Assembly (NCBI GenBank): GCA_963573305.1
Contig: OY754334.1
Location: 94,175,848 to 94,239,847, forward strand
Direction of reading: 5' to 3'
Length of the DNA: 64,000 nt
Source of the DNA: Pyrrhosoma nymphula
Lineage: Eukaryota; Arthropoda; Insecta; Odonata; Coenagrionidae
In this document: one piece after another, positions 22,401 through 34,829 of the stretch
Layout: each line of letters opens with the position of its first letter
Numbering within the stretch: the first letter of the stretch is position 1
The notes under the pieces: generated by a model
What the model saw: only the letters and a program-made list of their open reading frames with translations
Database searches by the model: none
What the model was told of the DNA's origin: nothing
Translations under genes and position numbers: made by a program

Positions 22401-22980
22401 GTGAAATTTGAGCGATCATCTCGCCCTGGAATCGATACCTTATCTGATCATCAACTGCCCCTGGCATGGTGTAGGTTTATTCCAATCGTGGTTTATCAGA
22501 AAAAAATACATAGAATCCGTCCGATTACCTCCGGATAATCTGATTGCGGGGAACAGAACGCAAACCCTATATAGTGAATGCCTGAGGCTAGCGTGGCCAT
22601 GGGCACCAAAATGCCGATGAACGGCCACGATGTAGGCACTCGCCTTTCATCACGTAAAGTGCGGCCGGGATAATCGCTCCCTTCCATCGACTGATTGGTC
22701 CCAAAAATGGCTTATTCCAACCCTCTTTTCGAGACCGATTCCAGACACTAAGGAAAGTGCAGTGTTCCGCTGTTTTCGAAGGCGATCGCGATTAGACTTG
22801 CTTCCGTGCAGCTCTCCCTTTCCCCACTGCCTGTGGTAATATGTTTGTTTTCCGAGAATGGCTACAACTTTTACCTGAGCTTTTGGGAAGAAACTTCGTC
22901 CTTTTCGAATTTTTCCGTGTGTCAATCCCTTTGACATATCTCTCGGAGGGCTAATCACCCAGTTTCACCCGCGCAGAAAT
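22401..22980. other. GC-richer single-copy-looking patch
   Basis: Higher GC and CpG, no repeat signature, and short overlapping frames on both strands that match nothing known. Possible regulatory DNA or unrecognised exon. Confidence 0.25.
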
Positions 22981-24039
22981 GTGATTTTTCATGATTCATG
23001 GCTTCCCATTATTTGTTATCGAAGTCAAGGAAAAGACGGAACGACATAATTTTCTTAAGCTTTCAATCTCGAGCGATTTGACAAATTTCTTTCTGGTCTC
23101 GTAACTATAGGCCGAGTCACACAAGGTTCCGATTCAGCTATTTATCGCTCACGATTTTCTTTTCATATCTTATCTCAAGGCTCTCTATCTCTTGCTTTCG
23201 TCTTCCAAATACTCCACAGTATTTGGCCTGAGAACGAAACAGAATCAAGACTTCGGATTGTTTTTTTGCTGGAAACAAATGATAAAAAATTTTTCCCTCG
23301 CTACGATTCTTGGAGGCAGTTTATTTTTATCTAAATGTCAGTTGAAATAGTTTCATTGAATGAAATTTTGATGAGCACAATTGAATATTTATTTGTAATT
23401 TTAAATACTTGCATAAATTGAAGTTTTTTACTCTCTATTGCTTGCACGTGTATAATAGTTGAAATACTTGTGGGAATTGGTGAACCTCGGCAAAAATTTG
23501 TTACATGATAATAGGTTTTAATTATCTGAGTAAGATGTATTCCAGTGCCACTATACAGGATTTATTTTTTGCTCAATTTCATCAGTATTATTGCAACTCC
23601 CAAAGAAAGTCTTTGATAAAAATTTCAAATGTTCTACTAATATTTAGGTAGTTTATTACTCACATAACATTTAAAACAGATGTAGAAATCGGCAAAACTA
23701 CAATGTGTGCTTCAGGTGGCTTCGAAATCCTGAATTGAATCCACTATGATAACATGAGTAAAATAAATTATTAATAATAATTAAAAAGTAACCGTTAAGT
23801 TATTTACTCACATGGTGAAACGTTTTGAGTGAAAGAAATGGCTTGTCAATGCAATAAACCGCTCATTTGTATTGAAAAAGAATTGTTTTAATTTTTTTCG
23901 CTGTCATTTTCAAGTCGGGCGATGTGCATATTGCTATAATGTAGGGAACACACTCCTCCGGGCGTCCATAGGAGCGAAAGAGAGAAAAAAACGATCAAAA
24001 TAATACAATGGCATCAATAAAGCCGGCCTCAAACGAAGT
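22981..24039. other. AT-rich sequence, nothing recognised
   Basis: GGCCGAGTCACACAAGG at 23112 resembles the start of a (G)GCCG-type MITE terminus, but no partner was found. Confidence 0.35.
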
Positions 24040-24047
24040 GTTTGTCC

Positions 24048-24918
24048 TAGGGATTGGAAAATCGATTTCGATTTTAATCGAAAATCGATTATCACACTCA
24101 GATTTTCGATTTAATCGAAGCCGACTTTTTGTTTTGAAAAACCGATCAAAATCGATTCTAGCCGATCGATTTTCGATTTTTAGCTTGCTAGCTAAAGCTA
24201 GCGTTTGAATTTTTCCAATCGAGCTGCGCCAGTTCGTAAACCACCCTCCAGTCGTCCGCAAGTCCAACTCTAATCCACTACAAGCTTGGAAGGAGATTGA
24301 GGGAGAATATCCCCACGTATACAAACCAGCCAGCAGGATTTTATCTATAGTTGCCTCTACCGTGCCGTGTGAGCGACCATTTTCTCACGCCGGGTTAATT
24401 GCAACTCAGGTGCAAAATCGATTATTTGGAGAACATTTAAATATGTTAGTTTTCTTAAGGTCCATCCCTGAGGAACACTGGTTCCACGGCTTTGCAAACA
24501 AGAAATAAATCAAATTCTGTTTTTCATTTTGTGGTATGCCCAATTTTCAATATAGAATACTTATTACTACTAAACTATATGTAATTTGCTTATTATATAA
24601 CCTATGTGTTTATATACGTATCTGTTATTGATTATTACTTCCCTGTATATCTTATCAATATCTTTAAAATAATATATTTTTTATTATATATAAATTTAAC
24701 TGTATTCGGTTCTTATCCCTAGTGCTCCCATTAACCCATATTTTGCATTTTGTTACAACAGCATATCCGTATTTCAGCAGACAATTACTTTACTATGTGT
24801 CAATATCGATTTCGATTTCGATTTTTCGATTATTTTGGGCAAAAATTCGAATTGTTAGAAAATCGATTTTAAAAACCAAAATCGAAAATCGATTCTGGAT
24901 TTAAATTTCCAATCCCTA
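24048..24918 (+). mobile_element. hAT-superfamily transposon, internally deleted
   Basis: Perfect 8-bp target duplications GTTTGTCC (24040-24047 and 24919-24926) flank 13-bp inverted termini TAGGGATTGGAAA and TTTCCAATCCCTA. The subterminal regions are full of AAAATCGAT/ATCGATTTT motifs. Total length is 871 bp, against several kb for autonomous hATs. The retained transposase 3' end is described separately. The perfect duplications suggest a fairly recent insertion. Confidence 0.92.
24233..24508 (+). pseudogene. hAT transposase C-terminal dimerisation domain remnant
   Basis: A frame ending in a stop at 24506-24508 contains NPLQAWKEIEGEYPHVYKPA and then STVPCERPFSHAGLIATQ and NRLFGEHLNMLVFLRS. 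This is the hAT-family C-terminal dimerisation domain: NPL.WW......P.L..LAR..L.I.AT....ER.FS.AG......R..L. The insertion domain and catalytic acidic residues are absent because most of the gene is deleted between the left terminus and here. The conserved ER.FS..G core is intact. It is non-functional alone and could at most dimerise. Confidence 0.85.
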
Positions 24919-24926
24919 GTTTGTCC

Positions 24927-25519
24927 CTTAGTTTTTCCCTGCGTGCCACTCTACGTTTCAAAGTTTTTGAAGGTCCTGCTCTCCACTCGTCGTAAACGTT
25001 AAATGTAATGCTTCATTTCTTACGTGCAGGAGTTCCCTCGCCTCAACAACATAGCGTTCTTCAATTAATTATATCCAAAGCCGACCGAAACATGACTGGC
25101 AAATTTTTTAGAGTATCACCTTAAGTGCAGTTAATTGTTTCGTCAAATGTCATATTTTATTCTTAATTAGCATTTTATTTTCCTGATGCAGGATATAAAA
25201 CTGTTACAACTAGGCTGAGATGAAAAAATATTGGTAGACGGGGCTCTGCACATGTGGAATCTTTAAGATTCTTACTTATTTCTTCCATGTAAACCTACCT
25301 TAATCAGTAGGTCACCTGCTGCTCCTCAATGGGTATCTGTCACTTATGAAGACCATGAATTAAGGCGGTTGGTCGATGAACAGATTTGAGTGAAAATTTG
25401 CAATTTTGTTCTAATTACCGATATCTAAAGGCAATATTGAAACCCTTTCCCTTTTACTAATTTGTTTTTTTTTTTGGCAATGAAATGTTATTTGATGCAA
25501 ATCCTTGGGGTTCATGAGT
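24927..25519. other. Unassigned AT-rich sequence
   Basis: Nothing recognised. Confidence 0.4.
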
Positions 25520-25810
25520 TAAACATCGTAAAAATTCGATTACATACGTACGGATTTTCTTCTAAACGAAAAATAATCAGGCCGAGTCATGGACTCGAAA
25601 AAACGTGTGAAATTAATTTTTGCGTAAGTTTCGAATAACGCGCCGAACACTTACGTCGTAGCCGGCTTTAATTAAGGAATACATGTAAAATATAATTCTT
25701 GTATCATTTCCTCTAATGCATGGCAAATCGCAGAAATAGGTGTATCTGCTTAATTGAAATGTGGTCCTGGAATTTTTTTCCACATATGCATAAAACTATT
25801 AAAAAAGTGT
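25520..25810 (+). repeat. Dispersed repeat X, copy 1
   Basis: Aligns with 33715-34085 (same strand) and 43735-43940 (opposite strand). Common blocks are AAATTCGATTACATA, GATTTTCTTCWAAACG, CGAGTC, TTTCGAATA.CGCGCCG and CTTGTATCATTTC (the last in copies 1 and 2). No coding similarity; family unknown. Confidence 0.65.
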
Positions 25811-27416
25811 TCACTCAACACCCCACAATTACCGCTTCAGCACAAGTGTTCAATTACGGAAGGATATGGCATGGTCGAGCCTCGACGATGTCGAAATATT
25901 GACGTCACAACTACGAAAATTACCAATGGGGAAAATGCATCACTTCAAAAAACTGTTTGATTGTCTACTTTATATCATCAGGCATAGAATTCAAAAAATT
26001 GTATTACAAACACAATTGTGTTGTGAAAATATTATCTACTAGTTAAATCTTCACGGGCTTGGCGGAGCGAAAAAGCTACGGCATCGAGAATCCCTCAGAT
26101 TACGTCACGGAACGGTATTACTGAATTTTTATTGCTGTATATTGTGCAGTAAACTGTCGTTGCCGTGCGGTATAGCAATTAAAATGCCGTTTAAGATCAC
26201 GTGACTTAATATTTTTTTTACACTTTTTAGTTTTTTTTTTACACAAGGTGTTATTAACATTGTGGTTGATGCAAATGCATATGCATCATATAGACATCGA
26301 GTTATTTCGAAATTTTCCCTGATGTATCCTGTTTTAATATGTGAAATACATTTTATGCATGTTTCCCATTTTAGAATTACGCAAAAGTTGAGCCATGTCG
26401 AGACCGAAATGCCACTACTTGGATATTATTGAGAGTCAAAAATTCCAAGCCCTAAATAAGGTCCCAAACGGATTGGACAGATAGGGTTTTTTTTTAACGA
26501 AAACGCTTTGCGGAAGAAAACACAACCTTATTGGACACATTATGAAATATAATTTATTATTTATATGTAATCTACCGGTTGAGGTAGTTTTGAATGGAAG
26601 TGAGTTAAAATTCTCTAGATATGTAAATGTGCAAGGGCATATTAAGCGCAAGAAGTATTTCATCCATCATCTCGGAGTACTTCCTACTGAGATGTACGAG
26701 TAAAAAACAACTATGGAATAATCGACGAATGGGAACAGGATACTGGCAGAATTTTTATGTTCAATTTTAATGGTGTAAGAGCGCTTAAAAACTTATGTTT
26801 CTAGTCGAATTCTTTCTCATGTTTCAGCTGCGTTGCCGGTTAATACATTCGCCCTCCTAGACCATAAAACAAGTGTGAGTTCACCTTTGCGCGTCAAGTA
26901 AGTTTCTCTTCCTTTTGAAAGAACAATTGGAAAGATTCCCCCCTTCTCTCTTCACGCTACGACGCGTCCGGATAAGGAGAAATGACACCGGTTTTAAAAC
27001 TACGAAGAGGGAGCAGGAGCAGAGAAGATTACTCATCACGGGAGTAGTGACCCCGCTATTGTCCTCGCAAGAGGAAGAATACTCCAATCTTATTGTGGCA
27101 ATGAGTTTCGCTAAATGCACATAAAATTCAAATGATAGCGACTTAGCGTGCGCTGCTTAAAGTCCACGCACGCTCAGCACTCGCAACTCATAGACACTCG
27201 CAACTCGACCCTGGGAAAGAAAATTGACTTCAAACCAATCGACGACTACCTGACCCCAAGACGAATGGTATATGAGGGAGCCAAAGCGATTGTTTATAGT
27301 TTATTTCTTGTTGATTATTTAATTCTACAGGTTTCCTGTACGTTTAGCAGGTTGTAGCTTTTTTCTTGTAATATGCGCACAACTTTGTGTTTTTCAGAGT
27401 TTTATTTTTATCGAGA
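25811..27416. other. AT-rich stretch, nothing recognised
   Basis: A GC-richer pocket at 26930-27080 has short open frames on both strands without recognisable products. No gene supported. Confidence 0.35.
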
Positions 27417-27447
27417 CTACAGGTTCGGTCTGTTACGACATCATCAG
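27417..27447 (-). ncRNA. Degenerate hammerhead-like relic
   Basis: Minus strand reads CTGATGA, T, GTC...GAC, C, GAACC. Stem II (3 bp) is present but GAAAC has decayed to GAAC. A TTTTATTTTTATC-type flank follows, as in other copies. Likely dead. Confidence 0.3.
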
Positions 27448-28620
27448 ATGCAATACTATTGGTACACGTTACAGGTCCATAAGGCAAATGTATGGCCTAA
27501 ACCGCTCCCGTATGCATCTATACCAAAGAGGTGCCGAAAGAGATGAACATACCGTGAAGATGCACATGCCTTTAGTGGGGGCTACCGTTGCTAATATTTT
27601 TCTCTTTTGTTGCTACTGTTGTCGTTTTTGTTAAGTTTGGAATTTTGGTGTTAAACATCTAAGACTTGACTAGAGTGAAGAAATGGCGCTGGATTCCAGG
27701 ATCCCCGGAATGATGAGTCCCTTATTTCATCCCTTTATTTCTTCCGAAACTGACCTGTTCCCTAAACTAAATATCTGATATCCACCAGAAACAGTTAGCA
27801 TTGGTCCATTCCATCCCATCATCTTGTGCAAGCCACCAAGCTTTGTCACAATATCCTCTCCCGGTTGCAAGTAATTTGACCTCACCCGGAAAAAAAACCC
27901 GAAAGATTTTCAACCAGAATATTCCACGGAAATTTTATAGATCGAATCGAGAATACGTGTTCAGCCGCTGTGAAAGGATCGCGGCTCTTAGAAGGCGAAA
28001 TGTTTTTCCGACTTCATCGTCATAAATCTACTTTAATTCCTTCCAATTGCTTTTTCCCTTCAGTTTTAATGTGGCGTCAAACTAAATTGGCTGTCTCAGC
28101 TATCTATTAAATGCACGTCTCGACGGAATTATTTTGCACTGGAGACGAAATCCAATTTTTGAGTTTTGTCACCGAACCATTTCTTTCGGTGTAATCGATC
28201 GTCAGAACACGACTGATCTGCGTCTGACTATCATCCTCCGAGCTGCCGCTTGGACATGTATGTGATAAGGGTGTTAGGACACACCAGTTAAAAAAAAATA
28301 TCTACGATGACAAGGACGATATAACTTCAAATTTTCTCTCATTACGAAGCATCGGCAGCATAACAAAAGCATTCATCATGGCCGATTATTCGTTTGCAAT
28401 GACTTGAATCCTCATTTCTGCCCTTATTCCGTAAGATTCAATCTTTTTTGTTTTTGAATCTAGGGATGAGAACACCAATAGGAGTCATGGCCTGCTCCCT
28501 TGTGAGACTCGCCATTGAAATGAGCCACTCTACTCGCTTTGTGTGAAGAGAAACAGAGAAAGCGGAAGGGGATGTGCATAAATATTTAAAAAACATAAGA
28601 AAGCGGCAAGAATCGATGTT
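27448..28620. other. Unassigned sequence
   Basis: Nothing recognised. Confidence 0.4.
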
Positions 28621-29215
28621 CTTACACGGAGGGGTCGAGGGAGGTTGGGTAGCGGGTGGGATGTCGGTTGCCTGGAAACACGACGACAATGGGATGGTTT
28701 TGACTAGCGACCGGAAGAACTTTGGTTGAGCTGTGTAGTTGCGGAGAAAGTCGACAAGAGGGCATTAGCATCTCAGAGAGAGGATGTTGAATCGGGCTGC
28801 CCACTATGAGAAGCTCGAATCGAACGGGGCAAGAGAGAGAGAGAGGGCGAACGTGAAAAGAGTTAGTCCGTGCATTTTCGCTCACGTGTGGAGAGTGCGC
28901 TGCTATGTCCGGCGGCCGGCGAAAGGAAGCGATTAAGATCGGGACTCCCTCTCTTGAGACGGTGGGTGGCGGTGTATATAAAAGGGATCGAAGTGAAGGA
29001 TTAAGGTGGAAGAGGGGGGAAGGGCGTAGGAGAGGGTTTCCTAAAGTGAGTGAGGAGGAGGAGGAGGAGGAAGTGGTTCGGAGGAAATGCACGATTTGCA
29101 TCTCTCTCAGGCAACCGAAGTTGAACAACTCACGGTCTGTGTGCATGACTCTCTTTTGATGGACTGCCACCTCCGTTCGTTTGAGGGCTCAGAGGCAAGG
29201 AAAGGTGAAAGGTAA
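28621..29215 (+). promoter_or_regulatory. GC-rich candidate promoter region with TATA box
   Basis: A 0.6-kb GC/CpG-rich island. TATATAAAAG lies at 28975-28984 in a GC-rich context, GAGA-like runs (AGAGAGAGAGAGGG) at 28829-28843, and a (GAG)n tract at 29055-29070. A possible splice donor AAAGTGAGT follows at about 29042-29050. This would fit a plus-strand start near 29005, but I recognise no product. A 182-codon minus-strand frame over the same region is low-complexity (poly-Ser from the GAG tract) and matches nothing known. Assignment as a promoter is inference. Confidence 0.35.
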
Positions 29216-31440
29216 GGGGTCACGATAAGTGCCTACTGCAAAAGATGCGATTGCCGCAAAAGCTATATCTATAAGAACAGAATTCTGTTTGTCTGAACAC
29301 CTAAGACTTCCAAAACCCTCTACGGTTTCGAGCAAAATAATGTGTTCACATGCATAATACAATGCTCAAGATAATGAGACACATGTTCCTTGGGACCTCT
29401 AAGGATTAAGGATAAGAACTATATAAGAAATATCCAAGGGCGTCCGGGGGCCGAATATGGGCCTTTTAACCAATTTTCACTTCCATTAGAAAAGCATATT
29501 GCATTCGGTCCAGGGGTGCATATTTTTCCTTTTTAAATTTATTTCGCTGATGGTATACGCTTTAAATTTGTTGTATAAAATGACTGAAAGTATTCAAATT
29601 TTTTTATTCGGTTTCCGTATTTCTCTTATTTTTACCTAAAATTTGAGTATTTAGCACAAAAATGGAAAATGTTTGCGCACTTTAAACAATAGAAATTTTT
29701 ATACACCTCCTTAGCCTGAAAGGATGGCCTAAAAATGGAACTTATTTGGTGGCTTTTATGGCTGAGGCTAGTGGATCAATGTAAAAGAATTATAGCTAGC
29801 TTTAATTTGGGTTTAAGTATATACATTTTGAGGGGATCTTATGTAACATTGGGTAAATCCTCTTCTGGACTTTCTATGGAAACACATTTTTTACATCTTT
29901 CCCTTCATATTCAACGGTCACCATATTCTAGTATAGGTACTATGCAATAGAGCGACTTGCTGTCAAATTATATCATTCTTCAGTTTGCGAGATGTTTGTC
30001 AAGACGTCAAGGAAGATATCATCCGCTCACATCATTGACGTTTCGTCTGTATTTAGGTGCATACAAACATCCTCCGCGCCACATATACGATGTTAGGGAA
30101 CTACTTTTGTCTCGACCACTATTCTCTCCTTTTTTAACCCACTATATTTCATTTCCACCAAATATTCATAAAAAGTCTCATACAGGAAACAGTTGCAAAT
30201 CTCCATTTATAATGTTAATCCCTTAGCAATCATCCAATACCTACTAACTCAAAGCTTAAATTAAGGTCTTATATATCAAAACATGATTTTTGATAATTTT
30301 TAGTTACCTTAAAAATTAGGTACCGTCGTGGATCTATGCTATTACTTTACTCTTTCCCGTGGAAACACTTCAGTTGAAGTATCACTCAGGCTAATATTAT
30401 CGTTAGTTGCCCATAGTGTAATTGTAAATAAATACATAACTTAGTGTATTAATCATCTTAAAAATTGATTGAACGTATATTAAAAAAATAAATTATCTCA
30501 GTAAAAATACCAAGAGTTTTCAACGTTGGGTCTCAGTTTTAAAATTTCGTGTGATAAAGTATTGAACTAAACCAAGTACATATTTTATGCAGCGCAAAAT
30601 ACATATTTTTCAACTAGACTAAAGGCAGATGATTCATGAGCAGCAATTAGAAATAGGGTGGTAAATACTTTTAAAAGGCTGGAGAAAGGAGTGAGGCCGT
30701 ATATTTTATGGAAATGTTCTTTTTCATCCATTATCAGCAAGAAAACGGCTGCCCTACCCATTTTCCCTTCCTCAATTATAAGCAAGCGGTGGATTTTTGT
30801 GACACGCGAACCGGACTTTTAAAAATCTCTTTCGCGCTTTCCGAGTGAGTCGGTACTTACCTACCTACTGCTGCTCTCCGGAAGATTACGGAATTGCGTG
30901 TGAAAAGAGAAAGCAGGCGTGAAATGAACGAAAAGGCCGATTTCTTGGGTCACGACTTTTCTTTAGCTTTAGAATTTAAAATTCCAAAACTAATTTGCGA
31001 TCGCGTGTAAAGTACGGTGTCTTAATGGCCAACCTATTAAAACCAGTTTCATATGCTTACCTACTGGTGGTATTAGGTATAATTACCAACTATACGAAAA
31101 ACCGTTGGTACCTACCTAATATGATGATGGAATTGAAGAATTAAATTTGGCATCAAATGCGCACTTAGTGAATATATTTTCCGTGCATCTTAAATAAAAC
31201 AACTATATATCATGGTAGCGTCAACGTCTATTACATCTATACCAGAGATACAGACATCAAAATAGTCAGAATTCAACATCTGGTTGGAAGAAAAAAGAAT
31301 ACACTTTAAAAAGGTGCGCACAGATAACATTTTAAAACCATTCTGCCAAATACCAAATGCCAATAATGCATCTCAATCTTTTTTAAATAATAATAATAAT
31401 AATATATCGAGGGTAGGTAAGAAAGTTCAAAAAAAGCTTT
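29216..31440. other. Long AT-rich stretch, nothing recognised
   Basis: No repeat pair, RNA or coding frame that I can support. An (AAT)n microsatellite lies at about 31384-31405. Confidence 0.4.
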
Positions 31441-31443
31441 TCC

Positions 31444-31481
31444 TTGACAACGTTTCGTAATTTAGCAATTTCCACTTGAGG
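31444..31481 (-). ncRNA. Hammerhead-like relic, 5' core mutated
   Basis: Minus strand: CCTCAAGTGG in place of CCTGAAGATG, an AT-rich potential stem II, then GAAACGTTGTC. ACGU is self-complementary and followed by U then G. Core changes at two conserved positions argue against activity. Confidence 0.35.
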
Positions 31482-31530
31482 GCTACAATCACATTACAGA
31501 AGGTCATCAAACAAAATTGTATAGTAGAGA

Positions 31531-31906
31531 CAAACGAAGACAATTCCAAATCTACTTTATGGCTCTGAAACATTTGAATTAAAATCAAGCCAAATCAGAA
31601 GGATAGAAGCAGCTGGAATGAAATTGCTAAGACTCTGTTTGCTAGTTGCTAAGAATGGCTATGTTCTTTATGACCATAAACAAAATATAGACATCCACTC
31701 AGAGCTAAACATCCCGGCGATCACTGATGCTATAGGAAAATACCGTAAGAAAGGGCAGAAGCATATATTAAGGATGTTGAACAACAGATTACTTCAGATA
31801 CTTTACAATTTGAAGGACTGATAATAGATTGAAGACGACCAAAGAAGCAATAGAGCTTCCGACCTGAAGCGGAACAAGCCAAATGTCCTAATCCTAATTT
31901 TTTCTT
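31531..31906 (+). pseudogene. RTE-type reverse transcriptase C-terminal remnant
   Basis: An in-frame segment to the stop at 31821 begins PNLLYGSETF. It continues RRIEAAGMKLLRL, then YDHKQNIDIHSELNI, then ILRMLNNRL. This is the region after the RT palm in RTE-like ORF2 proteins: YGSE.W......I...E...LR......DH..N..I..EL.I...........H..RM...R. A later frame carries DLKRNKP near 31880, as in the RTE tail. Several frameshifts are present, and the RT catalytic motifs lie upstream and are missing. A dead insertion. Confidence 0.75.
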
Positions 31907-32212
31907 GATGAAAATGGAGGCGAAGCTTGGTGTCAGTCACCTTCGTGAAGCGTGACATCAAGGAGAGGAAAGCGCGCGTATAAAGGCTAGGTCAGGAAGC
32001 GGAGGGGAGAGGGCAGCACATGGTAGACAACGCTGCTGACAGAATTACACTTAACCTGAGAAGGTGGAAAAGCGTCAGCAGAAGTTAACGATCGAAACAA
32101 ATCTGGATCAAAATCCGCTAAAATTGTTTGTAACCCATCGGAGAAACCCATCGAAACAATGGGATTAAGAGACATAGCATTGTGATGTAATTCAATGTGA
32201 TTTAATTCTAAC

Positions 32213-32246
32213 GACCCGGGTTTCATAACGGAGTGACATCTTCAGG
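32213..32246 (-). ncRNA. Hammerhead-like core, single copy
   Basis: Minus strand: CCTGAAGA, extra T, GTCAC/GTTAT stem with one mismatch, GAAACCCGGGTCG. ACCCGGGU is self-complementary and followed by C then G. It shares GAAACCCGGGTCG with fold-back 2, so it belongs to that subfamily. Stem I is only 2 bp. No inverted partner found nearby. Confidence 0.5.
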
Positions 32247-32249
32247 TAC

Positions 32250-32990
32250 ATTGATCATTTTTACATCCTTACATATACAAAAATCCTGGTGCTTAGGGGT
32301 AAGAGGGGATGCGAGGGAGATACATTCTTTTGAACCACTTACCCTATACGGATAATAATATTAGTTTTAATTTTGCTGTAAAAAAGTCATACTTTTAGCT
32401 AAAGCTTCACGAAATGACCTAATTTAAAAAAAAATAGACGTCATGAAATGGGAAAATAAAAGTCATGAAAGTCATAGAATAAAGGCAATAAAATGGAAAA
32501 ATAAAAAGTCATAAACGTCCCGTCTCTGGTCATAACTGTCCGTTTTCTTTGTCTTTACTTTGTGCTATCTCTATTGTGCTATACTCTATCTATCTCCCTT
32601 GCCATTAGATAATTATTCATCAGGCTATGCTTTTGTAATGCTTATGCCCTGGCTACTAAAACCATGCCTTTCCAGATTATTTACCAAGTAAGCAACTTAT
32701 TCAACCTCCTGATTTATGTGTCCTCCCCGTTTATCAATAATTCCAATTCTTCTTCTTCTGGAATATCTGGCGACGTGGAGCTATCGGTTGTGCTACTAAT
32801 TCACACTCACCACTTTATCATATAGCGCGCTCTCGAAACACTTAAAGTTAATGTATAGGAAGGGGATATATATATTTTCCCTCAGAAAACACAACATTAA
32901 AGTAAATCTCGCTTAAACACACATTTACCCACACAATGGCTATTAAATGCTGGTCTTTAGAACTCATAAATCATAGAAGAAAAGCAAGCC
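32250..32990. other. Unassigned AT-rich sequence
   Basis: Contains repeated GTCAT.AAAG fragments near 32440-32515. Otherwise nothing recognised. Confidence 0.4.
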
Positions 32991-33159
32991 ATGCTTAATC
33001 GCAGTCCCCGTCGTGAGTATGGAATACAAAAGGTGAAAAAACACACACCCAAGCGAAATCATGAAACGAAATTTTGAAGGCTATCCGGAAACCACTTCTT
33101 CGAACAGACACGAGTCCGGAAACAAAACGAACGCTAAATAGCGGCTCGCAATACCAGAG

Positions 33160-33370
33160 AGGGAACACACCAATGGGAAGAAAGCGTTTCGGTAAGATCG
33201 AGCAACTCATTGGTCCATTGTAGGGCATTAAAAAAAAGTTAGCCGTGCGAGAACCAATGAGGAATCAGAGCGTAATGGGGCCTACAACAATGGGAGCTCT
33301 TGGGCGAGTGGATTGTTCCTGCGTGTTTAGCATACAGGCAGCGCGAAAGGTTGCTAAGCAACCGTGGAAT
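33160..33370. promoter_or_regulatory. Candidate promoter/enhancer: X-box plus CCAAT cluster
   Basis: GGTTGCTAAGCAACC at 33349-33363 is a perfect palindrome matching the RFX-factor X-box (GTTGCYNNGCAAC type). Three CCAAT boxes lie within 200 bp: 33170-33174 (+), 33209-33213 (-) and 33254-33258 (+). The block sits in a GC/CpG-rich island (about 32990-33480) without repeat signature. NF-Y/RFX site combinations occur in metazoan promoters. RFX sites often mark ciliary genes, which in insects are mainly sensory-neuron genes. The target gene is unknown. Confidence 0.45.
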
Positions 33371-33714
33371 TTCCTCTCTTAAAACTTCGTACCCGATTTA
33401 ATTTCCCCTCTCCTACCCCATTTGACTCCCGCATTCCTTCCGAACCTTTCTCTGAATAGCCAGCTCCCAGAGCGCACCCAAGAGCCTGTCCTGCGCTCAG
33501 GATATGGCCGATATTTCAAGAGGAAAATCTCTTCTGTGGATAAAAGGTGGTTGGAGCGATTTTTTTGTCCATGTACTAAGTTGCGTGAAATATTGCACGC
33601 GTTTTCTCACTAGTGACATCAATAATTAGAAGTGAAGTAATTGCATTTTGCCGATTTGGTTTTTTGGCATCTCAATGCCACTAAAATGTAGCCCTTTTAA
33701 CACATGAGATATCT

Positions 33715-34085
33715 TTTGCAAAAATTCGATTACATATTTACAGATTTTCTTCAAAACGCGAAGAGGAACTTTTTTTAATAGGTATGATAATGGTTTTAGA
33801 CAAAAATTAAGGTGTCACACCGAGTCAAAGATTTGAAAAAAAATTTAAAAATATTATTTTAACCAAAATTTCGAATACCGCGCCGAAAACTCAGGTCGTA
33901 ACATGCTTAAATAAAGGCAAAAAAGTAAAATACAACTCTTGTATCATTTCAATTACTTCATGAATGATGAGTTCCACCGCATTCACAGATGTACTCAAAT
34001 AAAATGTGGTCCTATTATCTTTAGACTTGCGTGAAAAATTATCAAAATGTGCCCTCATCGATCCACTATACCGCTCCATCCATTG
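33715..34085 (+). repeat. Dispersed repeat X, copy 2
   Basis: The longest of three copies (see 25520-25810). It extends the alignment rightward through AAATGTGGTCCT, shared with copy 1. Confidence 0.65.
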
Positions 34086-34829
34086 TAAGTCAGAATACGT
34101 AATGTGGCCAAATTATACCATTCAGACCAGATAAAGTAGATGTAAGAGCAATCAATAGATCCCGAGTTGATTTTCGTGAACTCATTCACTGGAATATAAA
34201 TTTTATAAACATCCATCCAACCTCACCGTGTCAAGACATTTTCAACGTGACAATGCCAACTTTAGCATAAAAATATCCATTCGGCCGGTCAATAGTTTTC
34301 AGTCTCATTTGTGGGCATGGCAATATCAGTGGAGAATCAGATCGTTTTGATTTTTTAAATTCTTATAATGTTCTTTCAGTAATTCGCGATACATAAAGTA
34401 AATCTGAGGAGGACAATGTAACCGAAGCCTAGTCAGCAGAAAATAAAGCTTGTATAAGAAAAACCGAGAGCTCTCCATTGTATTATGAATCTCTTTCAAT
34501 TAAAATACGGCAGATTCGATCCAGCATACACAGGATTTTTATTGAAAAAAAATCAAGTCACAACATGTAGAATTATTCTTTTCTAAAATCACAGCTAATT
34601 TCAAATCAATTTTTTATTTCATCCGTTCTCCGAATAGTACTGAGAAAACCCTCAAAATAGTTACTTACGTGTGATTTTCTAAACGTACCTACACCAACAT
34701 ATCTAGCGTTATTTTAGTTGCCTTCACATTTGAGTTGCGTTCTGCTAAAGCTCTGCTTTCATAGCATGCATTTGACCCAGAAGTTCACACCACGACATAG
34801 TTGCGTGATGATGTGTTGTTCATGAAGTG
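34086..34829. other. Unassigned AT-rich sequence
   Basis: Nothing recognised. Confidence 0.4.

Noticed and set aside
28622..29170. A 182-codon minus-strand open frame
   Set aside because: Low-complexity, with poly-Ser from a GAG tract. GC-richness lowers stop frequency, and there is no recognisable domain.
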